The notes beneath the pieces are model-generated. The model was not told the DNA's origin and did not search any database. It was given only the letters and a program-made list of their open reading frames with translations. Of a stretch of DNA of 64,000 nt, positions 17,372-26,517 are shown piece after piece (the stretch's first letter is position 1; each line of letters starts with the position of its first letter). The stretch spans positions 1-64,000 of the forward strand of contig JAVJQK010000033.1 in NCBI GenBank assembly GCA_040218145.1. Reading direction: 5' to 3'. This DNA is from Sandaracinaceae bacterium. Lineage in GTDB: Bacteria; Myxococcota_A; Polyangia; Polyangiales; Sandaracinaceae. The translations under genes were made by a program, and so were the position numbers.

Positions 17372-18994
17372 GTGGAGACCAGCGAAGGCAAGAGCAACGG
17401 AGCGACCGGACCGGCAGAAGCGGTGACGGCCCTCCCTCGAACCGTAGTCCGCGACGGCGCGATCCACCGCGTGTGCCCGCTCGATCTGAGCCCGCTCCCG
17501 CCCGTGCCCGTCACGAGCCCGGACGAGGTGCGAGAGGCCGTCGAGCGATCGCGGCGCGCGGCCCGGGTCTGGTCCAGCCAGCCTCACGCGGAGCGGGTCG
17601 CGGCCCTCAAGCGCGCCGCGAAGACGATGCTCGAGCGGCGCTCCGAGATCCTCGAGCTCGTCAAGCGCGAGGCGGGCAAGCTCGACGTCGACGCGCTCTT
17701 CACCGAGGCGCTCGGCCCGCTCGACGCGGTCGGCGGCTGGGCGCGGGTGACCTCGCGCGCGGTGCGGCGGAAGGTGCGCCTCAACCCCATCAGCTTCCCG
17801 AAGAAGCGCGCCCGCATCGACCTCGTCCCGCGCGGCGTGGTCGGCATCATCGCGCCGTGGAACTACCCCGTCGCGGGCCTCTACCGCTCGCTGATCCCCG
17901 CGCTCATGACCGGCAACGGCGTCGTGCTGAAGCCGAGCGAGTTCACGCCCAAGAGCAGCCAGTGGCTCGCCGACATGCTCGCGACCGAGCTGCCCGAAGG
18001 CCTCGTGCAGGTGGTGCACGGCGCGGGCGACGTCGGCCAGGCGCTGCTCGAGTCGGGCATCGACGCCTGCGTCTTCACGGGCAGCTGCGCCACGGGCGTG
18101 AAGGTCCGCGTGCGCTGCGCCGAGCTGGGCATCCCGGCCAGCGTCGAGATGGGGGGCAACGACCCTGCCATCGTGCTCGCCGACTGCGACCTCGACCGGA
18201 CCCTCGCCGGGATCACCCACTGGGCTCTCCACAACGCGGGCCAGGCCTGCGGCGCGGTGGAGCTGGTCTACGTCGACCAGCGCATCGCCGACACCTTCGT
18301 CAAGCGCATCGGCGACGCGTGGCGCGCGCTCCGCGTGGGCGACGGGGACTTCGCCGAGGTCGACGTCTCTCCGCTCACCACGCGCCCGCAGCTCGAGCTC
18401 GTCGAGCGCCACGTGGCCGACGCCGTGGAGCGCGGCGCGACCGTCGTCTGCGGCGGGCGCGCGCTGGGCGTCGGGCTCTTCTACGCCCCGACCGTGCTCG
18501 ACCACTGCACCGACGAGATGCTCGTCGTGAAGGACGAGACCTTCGGGCCCGTGCTCGCGATCGTGCGCGTCGACGGGGCCGCGGACGCCATCAAGCGGGT
18601 CAACGCGAGCCGCTACGGGCTCGGCGCCTCGATCTGGACCAAGGACACCGCGCGGGCCGAGCGCCTGGCCGAGCGCCTCGACGTCGGCGTGGTCGACGTG
18701 AACAACCACGCCATGACGGGCGCGATCCCGGATCTGCCCTGGAGCGGCGTGCGCGACACCGGCTTCGGCATCGCCAACAGCGAGCTGTCGCTGACGACCT
18801 TCTGCCGGCCGAAGAGCCTGCTCATCGACGAGAACGCGCAGCCAGAGCCGTTCTGGATGCCCTTCGACGCGAGCACCTACGAGCTGGGCGACATCCTCGC
18901 CGACGCGCAGATCGCGCGGATCGGCCGCGCGTGGCGGCTCCCGATCCTGCTCCAGAAGCGCATGAAGCGGATCAAGTCCTTCTTCGGGCGCTGA
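17372..18994 (+). CDS. NAD(P)-dependent aldehyde dehydrogenase family protein
   Basis: 540 aa. GTG at 17372 is chosen because GAGAGG lies 5 bases upstream; a GTG at 17366 is also in frame. ALDH fold motifs: PWNYPV (oxyanion Asn), LKPSEFTP (cofactor Lys), FTGSCATG, EMGGNDPAIV (general-base Glu), and catalytic Cys in NAGQACGAVE. The usual ELGGK is EMGGN here. The ~60 C-terminal residues extend beyond a standard ALDH and end in a basic stretch (KRMKRIKSFFGR), which could give peripheral membrane contact. Oxidises an aldehyde, probably medium- or long-chain, to the acid (inference). Confidence 0.92.
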   Translation: METSEGKSNGATGPAEAVTALPRTVVRDGAIHRVCPLDLSPLPPVPVTSPDEVREAVERSRRAARVWSSQPHAERVAALKRAAKTMLERRSEILELVKREAGKLDVDALFTEALGPLDAVGGWARVTSRAVRRKVRLNPISFPKKRARIDLVPRGVVGIIAPWNYPVAGLYRSLIPALMTGNGVVLKPSEFTPKSSQWLADMLATELPEGLVQVVHGAGDVGQALLESGIDACVFTGSCATGVKVRVRCAELGIPASVEMGGNDPAIVLADCDLDRTLAGITHWALHNAGQACGAVELVYVDQRIADTFVKRIGDAWRALRVGDGDFAEVDVSPLTTRPQLELVERHVADAVERGATVVCGGRALGVGLFYAPTVLDHCTDEMLVVKDETFGPVLAIVRVDGAADAIKRVNASRYGLGASIWTKDTARAERLAERLDVGVVDVNNHAMTGAIPDLPWSGVRDTGFGIANSELSLTTFCRPKSLLIDENAQPEPFWMPFDASTYELGDILADAQIARIGRAWRLPILLQKRMKRIKSFFGR

Positions 18995-20407
18995 TCAGCT
19001 CTCTTCTTCTTCCTCGTGCCCGCGGACCGCGCCGAGCCAGAGCTCGCGCCGGATCGCGTCCTCGTGCTCGGGGTCGCGCCGCGCCTTCTTCTCCAGGCGC
19101 TCCCGCTCGTGGAGCACGAGCGCGTTGAGGTACGCGCGCACGTCGGTCACGTGGGCGAGGAAGCTGTTGAGCAGATCCGCCGAGCTGATCTTGCCCTCGG
19201 CGTAGCCCTCGAGCGCCTCGTTCTTCAGCTCCCCGAGCCGGCGCTGGATGGTCAGCAGACGCGGCAGATCGAGATCCGCCTCGAGCTCGAGCTGCAGCAC
19301 CTCCCGCTCGAGCTTGGTCACGCCCTGCAGGTACAGATCGAAGCCCTTCATCTGACGCGCGCGCCACCAGCGCCAGAGCAGGATGAGCGCGATCACCGCC
19401 GAGACGAGGAAGCTGCGGAGGCTCTCGACGTTGTCGATGATCTCCGGCGTGACCAGGGGATCGTTCCGCGCCAACCAGGCCCGCGCCCCGTCGTGCAGCG
19501 GCAGCTCGGGCTCGGCGAGCTCCGCCGCGCCGATCGGTGACAGCTCCGCCCTGCGCGCGAGCGCCTCGCTCGACACGACCTCGAGGAGACGGCGGATCGC
19601 GTCGTCGTCCACGTCGTCGCGCGCGACGATGAGCATGCGCGTGGCGATCGTGGGCAGATCGGCGCTCGGGTGGGGCGGAGACGCGCCGTACCCGTAGGCC
19701 GGGATCACCCCCTCGCGCACCGCCACGTCCCGCATGTGCATGGCGCGCGCGTAGGGCAGCGGCAGGAGGCGATAGCCGCGGTGGCGCAGCAGGTGCTCGG
19801 CCACGGGGGAGGGCAGCGAAGAGACGTGGAAGATGGCGTCCGGCAGCTCCGCCGCCGGCTTGTTCATGAGCTGGTCGTAGCTGAGCGTGGCCTCTTCGAA
19901 GTCGCGCTCCGGCCGCAGGTGGACCAGCTCCAGCAGCTCGAGCGCGAGCTCTCGGGTCCCGCTGCCCGGAGTGCTGAGGTCCACGCTGCGCCCGCGCAGA
20001 TCCTCGAGCCGCAAGATCGCCGGCTCGCGCACGAGTAGATGCATCGGCTCGAGCGCGAGGGGCGCCACCTCGCGGATCGCGGAGCCCGCTGGCAGCCCGC
20101 CTTGCACCAGCGCGACGTCGAGCGAGCGCCCCGCGACCCGCTCCAGCGACGCGGCCGAGCCCGCGGTCGGGACGAGCTCGAGCCGCAGGCCCCGCTCACG
20201 GGCGAGCTGCTGGAGCACCTCGGCGATCTCGTGCCGACGGCCGAGCTCGCTCCCCGCGCTCACCCGCAGCGTCACCTCGGGGGAGCGCAGCGCCAGCCAG
20301 AGCATCAGCCCCGTGACGAGCAGCATGCCCAGCATCGCCGCGAGCACGATGTGCGGAGACCGGGTCAGCGCCCGCACTTGCTCCACCCGCCGCGACACCT
20401 CCCCCAT
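18995..20407 (-). CDS. membrane-anchored TAXI/NMT1-type solute-binding protein with cytoplasmic-like C-terminal domain
   Basis: 470 aa. Transmembrane helix near residues 20-42, then a periplasmic TAXI/NMT1-type binding domain (LRVSAGSELGRRHEIAEVL, then LVPTAGSAASLERVAG, DVALVQGGL and VDLSTPGSGTRELA). A second transmembrane helix near 345-363 (FLVSAVIALILLWRWW) leads to a ~105-residue charged helical tail with coiled-coil character (LEREVLQLELEADLDLPRL). Normal TAXI proteins are free periplasmic partners of TRAP permeases; none is nearby. The two-helix layout suggests a sensor that passes a ligand signal inward. It ends exactly one base after the aldehyde dehydrogenase stop. Confidence 0.82.
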   Translation of the reverse strand: MGEVSRRVEQVRALTRSPHIVLAAMLGMLLVTGLMLWLALRSPEVTLRVSAGSELGRRHEIAEVLQQLARERGLRLELVPTAGSAASLERVAGRSLDVALVQGGLPAGSAIREVAPLALEPMHLLVREPAILRLEDLRGRSVDLSTPGSGTRELALELLELVHLRPERDFEEATLSYDQLMNKPAAELPDAIFHVSSLPSPVAEHLLRHRGYRLLPLPYARAMHMRDVAVREGVIPAYGYGASPPHPSADLPTIATRMLIVARDDVDDDAIRRLLEVVSSEALARRAELSPIGAAELAEPELPLHDGARAWLARNDPLVTPEIIDNVESLRSFLVSAVIALILLWRWWRARQMKGFDLYLQGVTKLEREVLQLELEADLDLPRLLTIQRRLGELKNEALEGYAEGKISSADLLNSFLAHVTDVRAYLNALVLHERERLEKKARRDPEHEDAIRRELWLGAVRGHEEEEES

Positions 20408-20484
20408 CGACCGCCCTCCGTGGCGAGCCGTGGTTATCACCGGGGCGTGAGCCGGTCGAGCGCGATCGGGCGTCGCTCTCCTCG

Positions 20485-21054
20485 ATGCGGCTGCTCTTCT
20501 TCCTCCTCGCCCTCGCGTCGCCATCGGCGACGCTGGCCCAGAGCCCGCCCGAGCCGGCGGACGATCTGCGTCGCCTCTCGAGGGCCGCGCAGGAGCTCCG
20601 CGCCGACGCGGGCCAGAGCTACCGCCGCCTCGCGGCCATCGCCACGCGCCTCCGGGGCGACGACGACGCGGCGCGCTTCACGATCACGCACCACGACGAG
20701 GTCGGCCCGTTCTATCGCCTCGTCGAGATCACCTACGCCCTCGACGGAGTGCAGCTCGTGCACAGACGTGACGAGTCCGGCGCCCTCTCGGGGCATCGCG
20801 TGGAGATCCACGATGGACTGCTCCGCCCCGGTGATCACACGCTGAGCGTGGTCCTGCGCTACGTCGGCGAGGGCGGCGAGCTGATCAGCTACCTCCGCGG
20901 CTACCGGTTCGCCGTCCGCAGCAGCCACGCCTTCATGGCGCCCCCCGGCCGGCACGTCCGCCTGGAGGTGCGAGCCTTCACGCGGGGCCCGGACGTGCCC
21001 TACGAGGACCGCCTCGGCGTCAGCTTTCGCGCCTCCATCGAGGAGCTGCGCTGA
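20485..21054 (+). CDS. conserved secreted hypothetical protein, 189 aa
   Basis: Signal peptide MRLLFFLLALASPSATLAQS (cleavage after TLA or LAQ). Then a helical segment, and a beta-rich domain with EITYALDGVQLVHRRDE, LRPGDHTLSVVLRYVGEGG and LRGYRFAVRSSHAFMAP. Similar secreted proteins are common in myxobacteria and are often mislabelled dihydrolipoamide acetyltransferase; no such activity is visible here. It is divergent from the TAXI-like gene (77 bases between starts). Confidence 0.78.
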   Translation: MRLLFFLLALASPSATLAQSPPEPADDLRRLSRAAQELRADAGQSYRRLAAIATRLRGDDDAARFTITHHDEVGPFYRLVEITYALDGVQLVHRRDESGALSGHRVEIHDGLLRPGDHTLSVVLRYVGEGGELISYLRGYRFAVRSSHAFMAPPGRHVRLEVRAFTRGPDVPYEDRLGVSFRASIEELR

Positions 21055-21058
21055 CGGG

Positions 21059-22789
21059 TCAGCAGGACCCGCCGAACGGCGCGCAGAAGTTCGTGCCCGG
21101 GCAGTCGTGGCAGAACATGCCCGCGCCGCAGCCTCCGTTGCTGCACACGCCGTTGCTGGAGCACTGGCACTGACACCAGGCGGGCGGCGCGGCGACGTTG
21201 TAGCAGGTGGCCGAGCCGTTGAGGATCGACTGACAAGACGCGTTCGTGCTGCAGCCTCGGCACGAGTAGCCGCCCGTGCCCGTGTTGGCGCAGCTCAGGC
21301 CGATCGCGTTGCAGTTCACTCCGCAGCCGCCGCAGTTCCCGTTGGTGCGGAGGTCACGACAGACGCCGCCGCAGCAGCGGCTCCACGTGCCGCCGCAGCT
21401 GGTTCCGTCGGACACGGTGCGCGAGCAGCCGCGGCTCTCCGAGTTGTTCACGTTCGCGCAGCTGCCGCTCCGGCAGAGGCGACGCGTGCGGGTGCGGCTC
21501 TGCGTGCCGGTCTGGTCGCAGGCGTTCGAGTAGCCGCCGCAGCTGCCCCAGCCGGAGTAGGTGGTCGAGCCGCAGGTCGTGTCCTCGGTGGTGCGCGCGC
21601 AGCTCCGGCTCTCCATCGTGACCTCGGTGGAGCAGACGCCGGCCATGCAGCGGGGCGTGGTGACGGTCCGGCTCTGGGTCCCCGTCTCGTCGCAGGTGCC
21701 GGAGAAGCCGCCGCAGCCGCTCCAGCCACCGAAGCTGACGCTGCCGCAGTCCGCGTCGTCGCGGCACTCCTCGCACGCCATGGTCATCTCGTTGCAGAAG
21801 GAGGGGCAGGGCGGCTCGCCGTGGTCCTGGCAGGCCCCGTCGCGGCAGCTATCCGCTCCGTTGCACCAGAAGCCGTCGTCGCAGGAGGCCGTGTTGTTGG
21901 TGTGCGCGCAGCCGGTCGTCGGATCGCAGCTGTCGTCGGTGCACGGCTCGCCGTCGTCGCAGTCGAGGGCGTCGCCGCCGCACGTCCCGTCCATCTGACA
22001 GACGTCGTTCTCCGTGCAGACGGAGCCGTCGTCGCACGACACGTCGAGGCAGTCGCTGTCGGCGCAGTCGATCTGCCCGTCGCAGTCGTCGTCCACTCCG
22101 TCGGCGCACGAGGTCTCCGTGCTCGGGCAGCCCGGCCCCGCGTCGACGTCGGGGCGCAGCACGCAGCCGGCTCGGAGGTCACACAGCTCGTTGGCCGCGC
22201 ACGCGGAGTCGTCGGCGACGGCGAAGCACTCCTCCGCGATGCACATCGGCCGCGCGCACGCGGACTGCGTCGTGCACTCCCCGTCGGAGCTGCAGCCCCC
22301 GTCGCCGCAGAACTCGGGCGTCTCCGGGCTGCAGCGGGGATCGACGCAGCGGCCGCCGACGCACGCGCTGAAGGACGGGTCGTCCCCCGCGCCCGGGCAG
22401 GTGACGTCGCGACAGGAGTCCGTGATCAGCACCGTCACCGCGTGCGCCTGGGTGAGGCGAACGATCACGGTGCGGGAGATCACCGGCACGTTGAGCATGT
22501 CGTAGAGCGTGACCTCGACCGCGAGCGAGCCGGTGGGCACGCCGTCCATCTGCGCGATGCGCACGCCGCTCAGGTAATCCTCACCCGGCAGGGCGAACTC
22601 GCGCTCCTCGGCCACCTGGGCCATCGAGCCTTCGGCGTGGCGGACCACGGTGGTGATCCCGGTGAACTGATAGCCGGGCACGAGATCCGTGCGCAGGTCC
22701 ACGATCAGCGAGGTGTCGTTGCTCGCGCAACCGAGCAGCCAGAGACCCAGAGAGAGCGCGAGGAGACACGGTCGGTACAGCCGCCGCAT
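21059..22789 (-). CDS. Cys-rich lipoprotein with metal-binding-like and thrombospondin-like segments
   Basis: 576 aa. Lipoprotein signal MRRLYRPCLLALSLGLWLLGC. Residues ~25-120 form a beta domain (LIVDLRTDLVPGYQF) shared with the lipoprotein at 59998. Next comes a Cys-rich region shared with the same paralogue, with an Asp/Cys motif (CADGVDDDCDGQIDCADSDC) like MopE-type metal-binding repeats. Residues ~340-470 contain two thrombospondin-1-like repeats (WSGCGGFSGTCDETGTQSR and WGSCGGYSNACDQTGTQSR), and the C-terminus is another Cys-rich block. Surface-exposed, probably adhesive or structural. The start at 22789 (ATG) is preferred over a TTG at 22795. Confidence 0.85.
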   Translation of the reverse strand: MRRLYRPCLLALSLGLWLLGCASNDTSLIVDLRTDLVPGYQFTGITTVVRHAEGSMAQVAEEREFALPGEDYLSGVRIAQMDGVPTGSLAVEVTLYDMLNVPVISRTVIVRLTQAHAVTVLITDSCRDVTCPGAGDDPSFSACVGGRCVDPRCSPETPEFCGDGGCSSDGECTTQSACARPMCIAEECFAVADDSACAANELCDLRAGCVLRPDVDAGPGCPSTETSCADGVDDDCDGQIDCADSDCLDVSCDDGSVCTENDVCQMDGTCGGDALDCDDGEPCTDDSCDPTTGCAHTNNTASCDDGFWCNGADSCRDGACQDHGEPPCPSFCNEMTMACEECRDDADCGSVSFGGWSGCGGFSGTCDETGTQSRTVTTPRCMAGVCSTEVTMESRSCARTTEDTTCGSTTYSGWGSCGGYSNACDQTGTQSRTRTRRLCRSGSCANVNNSESRGCSRTVSDGTSCGGTWSRCCGGVCRDLRTNGNCGGCGVNCNAIGLSCANTGTGGYSCRGCSTNASCQSILNGSATCYNVAAPPAWCQCQCSSNGVCSNGGCGAGMFCHDCPGTNFCAPFGGSC

Positions 22790-22808
22790 CTCCAAACGCT
22801 AGCACGGG

Positions 22809-24734
22809 TCAGCCGAGGACCTCGGAGATCCGCTCGGCCGCGCGGGTGGCCATCGCCATGATGGTGATCTGCGGGTTGACGCCGAGGGGGCCGGGGACGG
22901 TGCTCCCGTCGACCACGAAGAGCCCCGGCAGGTCGTGCATCTCGTGGTTCAGGTCCACCACGCTCGTCTTCGGGTCCTTGCCCATCTTGCACGTGCCGAG
23001 CGGGTGATAGCTGGTGAGCATCAGGTCCGACGCGGACATGTCGAGCTCGCGGAAGCGGCGCCAGTCGTCCATGTCGTCGATCACGTGCATCGGCACGCAC
23101 ACGGGGTGGAGCCGCTTCGCGCCGGCCGCCCACGCCATCTCGCCCGCCAGCACGAAGCCGCGGTGCATGCGCTTCACGTCGGCGCCGGTGAGGTTGTACT
23201 TCACGATCGGCAGGCCGCCCGGGCCCGGGTAGACCACGCCGTTTGCCGTGTCGTCGGCGATCAGCACGCCGAACGACGCGATGTGATCGAGGTCCTCGAG
23301 CGCCCGCATCAGCCGATCGCCGGTCTGCGGGAAGAGGATGGGCGCGAAGTTGCGGTCCGGCTGCGCGGCGTTGATGAGGATGCCGTCCTTGATGTGCTCC
23401 TCGACGAAGTAGCCTTGCGGGATGTGCCGGTGCGCGTCGATCCGCTCCTCCATCAAGGCGCTGAAGCCCGTGGAGGGATGCATCGTCAGGTTGCGCCCGA
23501 GCTGACCCGAGGCCCCGCCGAGGCCCTGCTTCATCAAGAACAGGGGCGTGGGGATGGCGCCGCCGCTGAAGATCACGGCGTTCGATCGCACGCGGAGCTG
23601 GCGGCCGTGCGCGTCGACCCCGACGATGCCGACCGCGCGCCCGTTCTCGCGAAGGATCTCGGTCGCGCGGAGGCCGGAGAGCACCATCGCGCCCTTCTCG
23701 ATCGAGGGAGGGATGTAGCTGAGGTTGGTGCTCTTGCGCGCGTCGGTGCGGCAGCCGAAGTCGCAGAAGCCCTCGCCCTGACACCCGGGCGCGTTGCGGA
23801 GCATCACGCGGTGCTCCCACCCGAGCGCGTCGCAGCCGCGCGCCATGAGGTCGGCGATCGGCCCCGCCGCCTTCAGGTCGGCCGGCTCGACCGAGAGCGT
23901 GCGCTCCACCTTCTCGAAGTGGGGCGTCATCCGCTCGGACTCGAAGGCGTCCGTCCCGAGCTCCTCGCACCAGCGGTCGAGCACCCAGCCGGGGGTGCGG
24001 AAGCAGCTGCCCGTGTTGACCGCGGTGGACCCGCCGACGAGCCGCCCCATGAAGATGGCCATCGGCGCGTTGCCGAGGCTGACCGAGCCCCGGTAGAAGT
24101 CGAAGTGCGCCTGGACGGAGCTCCCGGTGAACGAGTCGCGGCGGTAGTGGCCGCCCTCCTCCACGAAGACCACCGCGTAGCCGCGGTCGGCCAGCTCCTT
24201 GCCGACCACCGCGCCGCCCGCGCCGGTCCCGACGACGACGACCTCGCACTCGATCTCTTCGTCGGCGTCCCACTCGGTGGCCGGGGTGATGCCGGAGAGC
24301 CAGCGCGGCTGCTCCAGGTTCTGGACGACGTTGAGCTTGCCGCCCAGCGACCGATAGACCTCGGGCGTGTCGAAGTGCGTGAACTTGAACGCGAAGGCCA
24401 CCGCGGTCAGCGGACCTCGGAGCACCGGGTCCTGCTCCCACTTCTGGAGCAGGCGCTGCTGCCGCGCGCGGTCGAGCTTGTGGAACCGGCGCCCGGTCGA
24501 GAGCACCGCCGCGCGATCCAGCAGACCCATGGCCGCGCGGAACGCCTTGGTGGCCCACGGCGAGACGTGGTCGGTGACCTCCTCGGTCAGCTTCAGGGTC
24601 AGCTCGTCGGCCGGGCGAATGCCCGCGCCGCCGGGGATGATCGCCTCGGCGAGCGCGAGGGCGACGCGGCGCTCCTCGGGCAAGGCGCGGGAGTCGGGGT
24701 CGGTCGGTCGAAGGTCGAACACGTCTGCGTCCAC
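22809..24734 (-). CDS. GMC-family FAD oxidoreductase
   Basis: 641 aa. Residues ~1-150 are a helical extension resembling the gluconate-dehydrogenase-subunit-3-like region. The FAD Rossmann motif is at ~165 (VVVVGTGAGGAVVGKEL, then VVFVEEGG), followed by GRLVGGSTAVNTG. The C-terminal GMC signature has the active-site His in SYHPLGTCKMG and the closing VNPQITIMAMA. It oxidises an alcohol group of a sterol, sugar or other substrate; cholesterol-oxidase-like members share this layout. No signal peptide. It lies downstream of the P-loop kinase-like gene on the same strand with 78 bases between. Confidence 0.93.
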   Translation of the reverse strand: MDADVFDLRPTDPDSRALPEERRVALALAEAIIPGGAGIRPADELTLKLTEEVTDHVSPWATKAFRAAMGLLDRAAVLSTGRRFHKLDRARQQRLLQKWEQDPVLRGPLTAVAFAFKFTHFDTPEVYRSLGGKLNVVQNLEQPRWLSGITPATEWDADEEIECEVVVVGTGAGGAVVGKELADRGYAVVFVEEGGHYRRDSFTGSSVQAHFDFYRGSVSLGNAPMAIFMGRLVGGSTAVNTGSCFRTPGWVLDRWCEELGTDAFESERMTPHFEKVERTLSVEPADLKAAGPIADLMARGCDALGWEHRVMLRNAPGCQGEGFCDFGCRTDARKSTNLSYIPPSIEKGAMVLSGLRATEILRENGRAVGIVGVDAHGRQLRVRSNAVIFSGGAIPTPLFLMKQGLGGASGQLGRNLTMHPSTGFSALMEERIDAHRHIPQGYFVEEHIKDGILINAAQPDRNFAPILFPQTGDRLMRALEDLDHIASFGVLIADDTANGVVYPGPGGLPIVKYNLTGADVKRMHRGFVLAGEMAWAAGAKRLHPVCVPMHVIDDMDDWRRFRELDMSASDLMLTSYHPLGTCKMGKDPKTSVVDLNHEMHDLPGLFVVDGSTVPGPLGVNPQITIMAMATRAAERISEVLG

Positions 24735-24812
24735 GTCGACCGATTTCGGCCGACCGGCTCTTTTTGGGACCTTCGCTGCTCCGCGGCAAGTCGGAGCGTG
24801 AGCGCACGCCCG

Positions 24813-25403
24813 TCAGGTCCGCGCGTCGACGGCCGCCTGCAGCGCCTCGAGCCCGGCCGTGAGCTTCGCGAAGAAGGAGGGCTGGTGGGGCACGAGGGTG
24901 AAGCGTTCGTGATTCGACCAGAGCTCGCGCAGCGCGCGATCGAGCCGGGCCGCCTCCACGTCGTCCTCGGTGCGCGTGGGGTTGCCGCCCTCGATGCTCA
25001 TGCCGCCCAGCGCCGCGCTCTCGAAGAAGATCACCGCGTCGTAGCGAGCCAGCTCCGCCTCGAAGCGGGTCCCCATCGCCTCGAAGTAGTCGCCGTCGAC
25101 GGGCCAGTAGGCCGCGCCGTCGATGGTGCCGCGGTCGCAGACGAGGACGCGATCGGGGTACTCGCTCGCGTAGAGATCCTCGAGGTTGCGCTGCACGTGG
25201 AAGATGGCGCGCTGCGCGCAGCGCCTCGACTCGGGCTCGCGCGTGCGCGGGAAGCCGCCCGAGAAGAGCAGCGTCGCGGACTCGGGCACGACCACCACGC
25301 GCTCGCCCAGCTCGCGCCGGAAGAGATCGACCGCGGTGCTCTTGCCGCCGCCGGGTCCGCCCGTCACGGCGATCCGGCAGCGCCTCTGGTTGGAGACATG
25401 CAT
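24813..25403 (-). CDS. P-loop NTPase/kinase-like protein (AAA_28 type)
   Basis: 196 aa from the ATG giving MHVSNQRRC. Walker A GGPGGGKST at residues ~15-23, VVVVPESATLL, then VLVCDRGTIDGAAYWP with the DRG/DG pair typical of small nucleoside- or nicotinamide-riboside-kinase-like ATPases, and VIFFESAALGG. Full domain length for the family. The phosphoryl acceptor is not known. The flanking genes give no pathway hint. Confidence 0.85.
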   Translation of the reverse strand: MHVSNQRRCRIAVTGGPGGGKSTAVDLFRRELGERVVVVPESATLLFSGGFPRTREPESRRCAQRAIFHVQRNLEDLYASEYPDRVLVCDRGTIDGAAYWPVDGDYFEAMGTRFEAELARYDAVIFFESAALGGMSIEGGNPTRTEDDVEAARLDRALRELWSNHERFTLVPHQPSFFAKLTAGLEALQAAVDART

Positions 25404-25445
25404 GTCGCGGCACCTACGCACCTGGCGCGTAGGCGCTCGCGTCGG

Positions 25446-26411
25446 TCAGTCGTCCCAGTCGAGGCCGTCGATGGGCGCGGAGGAGGCGAGCGCGGTCGCG
25501 AAGTCGCCCGCCGTGCGGTGACGGTCGCGAGGATCGGCGCTGAGCGCGCGATCGATGGCCGCGATGACGTTCGCGGGCAGGTGGGGGCAGAGCTCTCCCA
25601 GCGACGGGGGACGCTCACGCACGATCCGGAGGAGCAGCTTGCCCACGTGCTCCTCCTCGAAGAGGGGCCGGCCCGCGAACGCGTGAAAGAGCACCGCGGC
25701 GGCCGCCCAGAGGTCCGCGTCCACGCTCACCGGCATGCCGCGGCAGACCTCGGGGCTCATGTACTCGGGGGTACCGAGGATGAGCCCATCGAGGGTCTGG
25801 AAGCTGATGGCGGCGTCGGGCCGGGTGAGCTTGGCGATGCCGAAGTCGAGGACCTTGAGCCGGATGCTCCCGGTCGGCGAGGCGGCGAGGAAGAGGTTCT
25901 CCGGCTTGATGTCGCGGTGCACGATGTCGCGCGCGTGCGCCGCCGCGAGCGCGCCGAGGAGCTGACGCCCCACCTCGAGGACCTCCCGCGTGCTGAGGTC
26001 GGCGAGCATGATGCGGTCGTGCAGCAGGGTCCCCTCGAGCAGCTCCATCACGAGGAAGAGCGCGCCGTCGCGGCCCTCGCCGGCGTCGAGCACCCGCACC
26101 ACCGCGGAGTGGGCGATGCTGGAGAGGGCGCGGATCTCGCGGCTGAAGCGCGCCACGTGTCCGTTCGAGGTGCGGAGGTACGGGTGCAGGAGCTTGAGCG
26201 CGACCCGCTCGCCGCGCTCCGCGTCGAGGGCGGCGTAGACCACGCCGCTCGCGCCCGTGCCGAGGATCGACTGCAGCGTGTAGCGCTCGGCGACCACGGT
26301 GCCGACCCGCTCGGTGGGGGTGGCGTCCCGGCGAATGGCGCGGATGTCGCTGCGCGCCGCGGGCTCCACCCACGTGTCGCTCAGCTCCTTGGCCCCGGTG
26401 CCATCGCTCAT
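25446..26411 (-). CDS. soluble Ser/Thr protein kinase
   Basis: 321 aa, kinase domain only (about 40-310), no transmembrane helix. Motifs: GTGASGVVYAAL, ALKLLHPY, HRDIKPENLF, VLDFGIAKL, GTPEYMSPE. All catalytic residues are intact. A short acidic/Thr-containing N-terminal tail precedes it. Cytoplasmic regulator; the substrate may be among the FHA or Cys-cluster proteins nearby but nothing proves it. Divergent from the gene at 26518 with a 106-base gap. Confidence 0.95.
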   Translation of the reverse strand: MSDGTGAKELSDTWVEPAARSDIRAIRRDATPTERVGTVVAERYTLQSILGTGASGVVYAALDAERGERVALKLLHPYLRTSNGHVARFSREIRALSSIAHSAVVRVLDAGEGRDGALFLVMELLEGTLLHDRIMLADLSTREVLEVGRQLLGALAAAHARDIVHRDIKPENLFLAASPTGSIRLKVLDFGIAKLTRPDAAISFQTLDGLILGTPEYMSPEVCRGMPVSVDADLWAAAAVLFHAFAGRPLFEEEHVGKLLLRIVRERPPSLGELCPHLPANVIAAIDRALSADPRDRHRTAGDFATALASSAPIDGLDWDD

Positions 26412-26517
26412 ACAGCCTGCCCTCCCCGGCTGCGCAGCCTACGTACAGCGTGGCGCGGACATTCCTCAGCCTTCAAGGTCCGGGCCGAGATACCGTGAGC
26501 GACGGAAAACCACACGA

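Noticed and set aside
24735-24812. Possible terminator with CCGATTTCGG and a CTTTTT run
   Set aside because: The T-run is on the plus strand, whereas both flanking genes are on the minus strand; the stem is only four bases.
22935-26498. 1187-aa open frame on the plus strand
   Set aside because: Antisense to the GMC oxidoreductase, P-loop protein and kinase, all with conserved motifs; explained by GC-rich codon bias.
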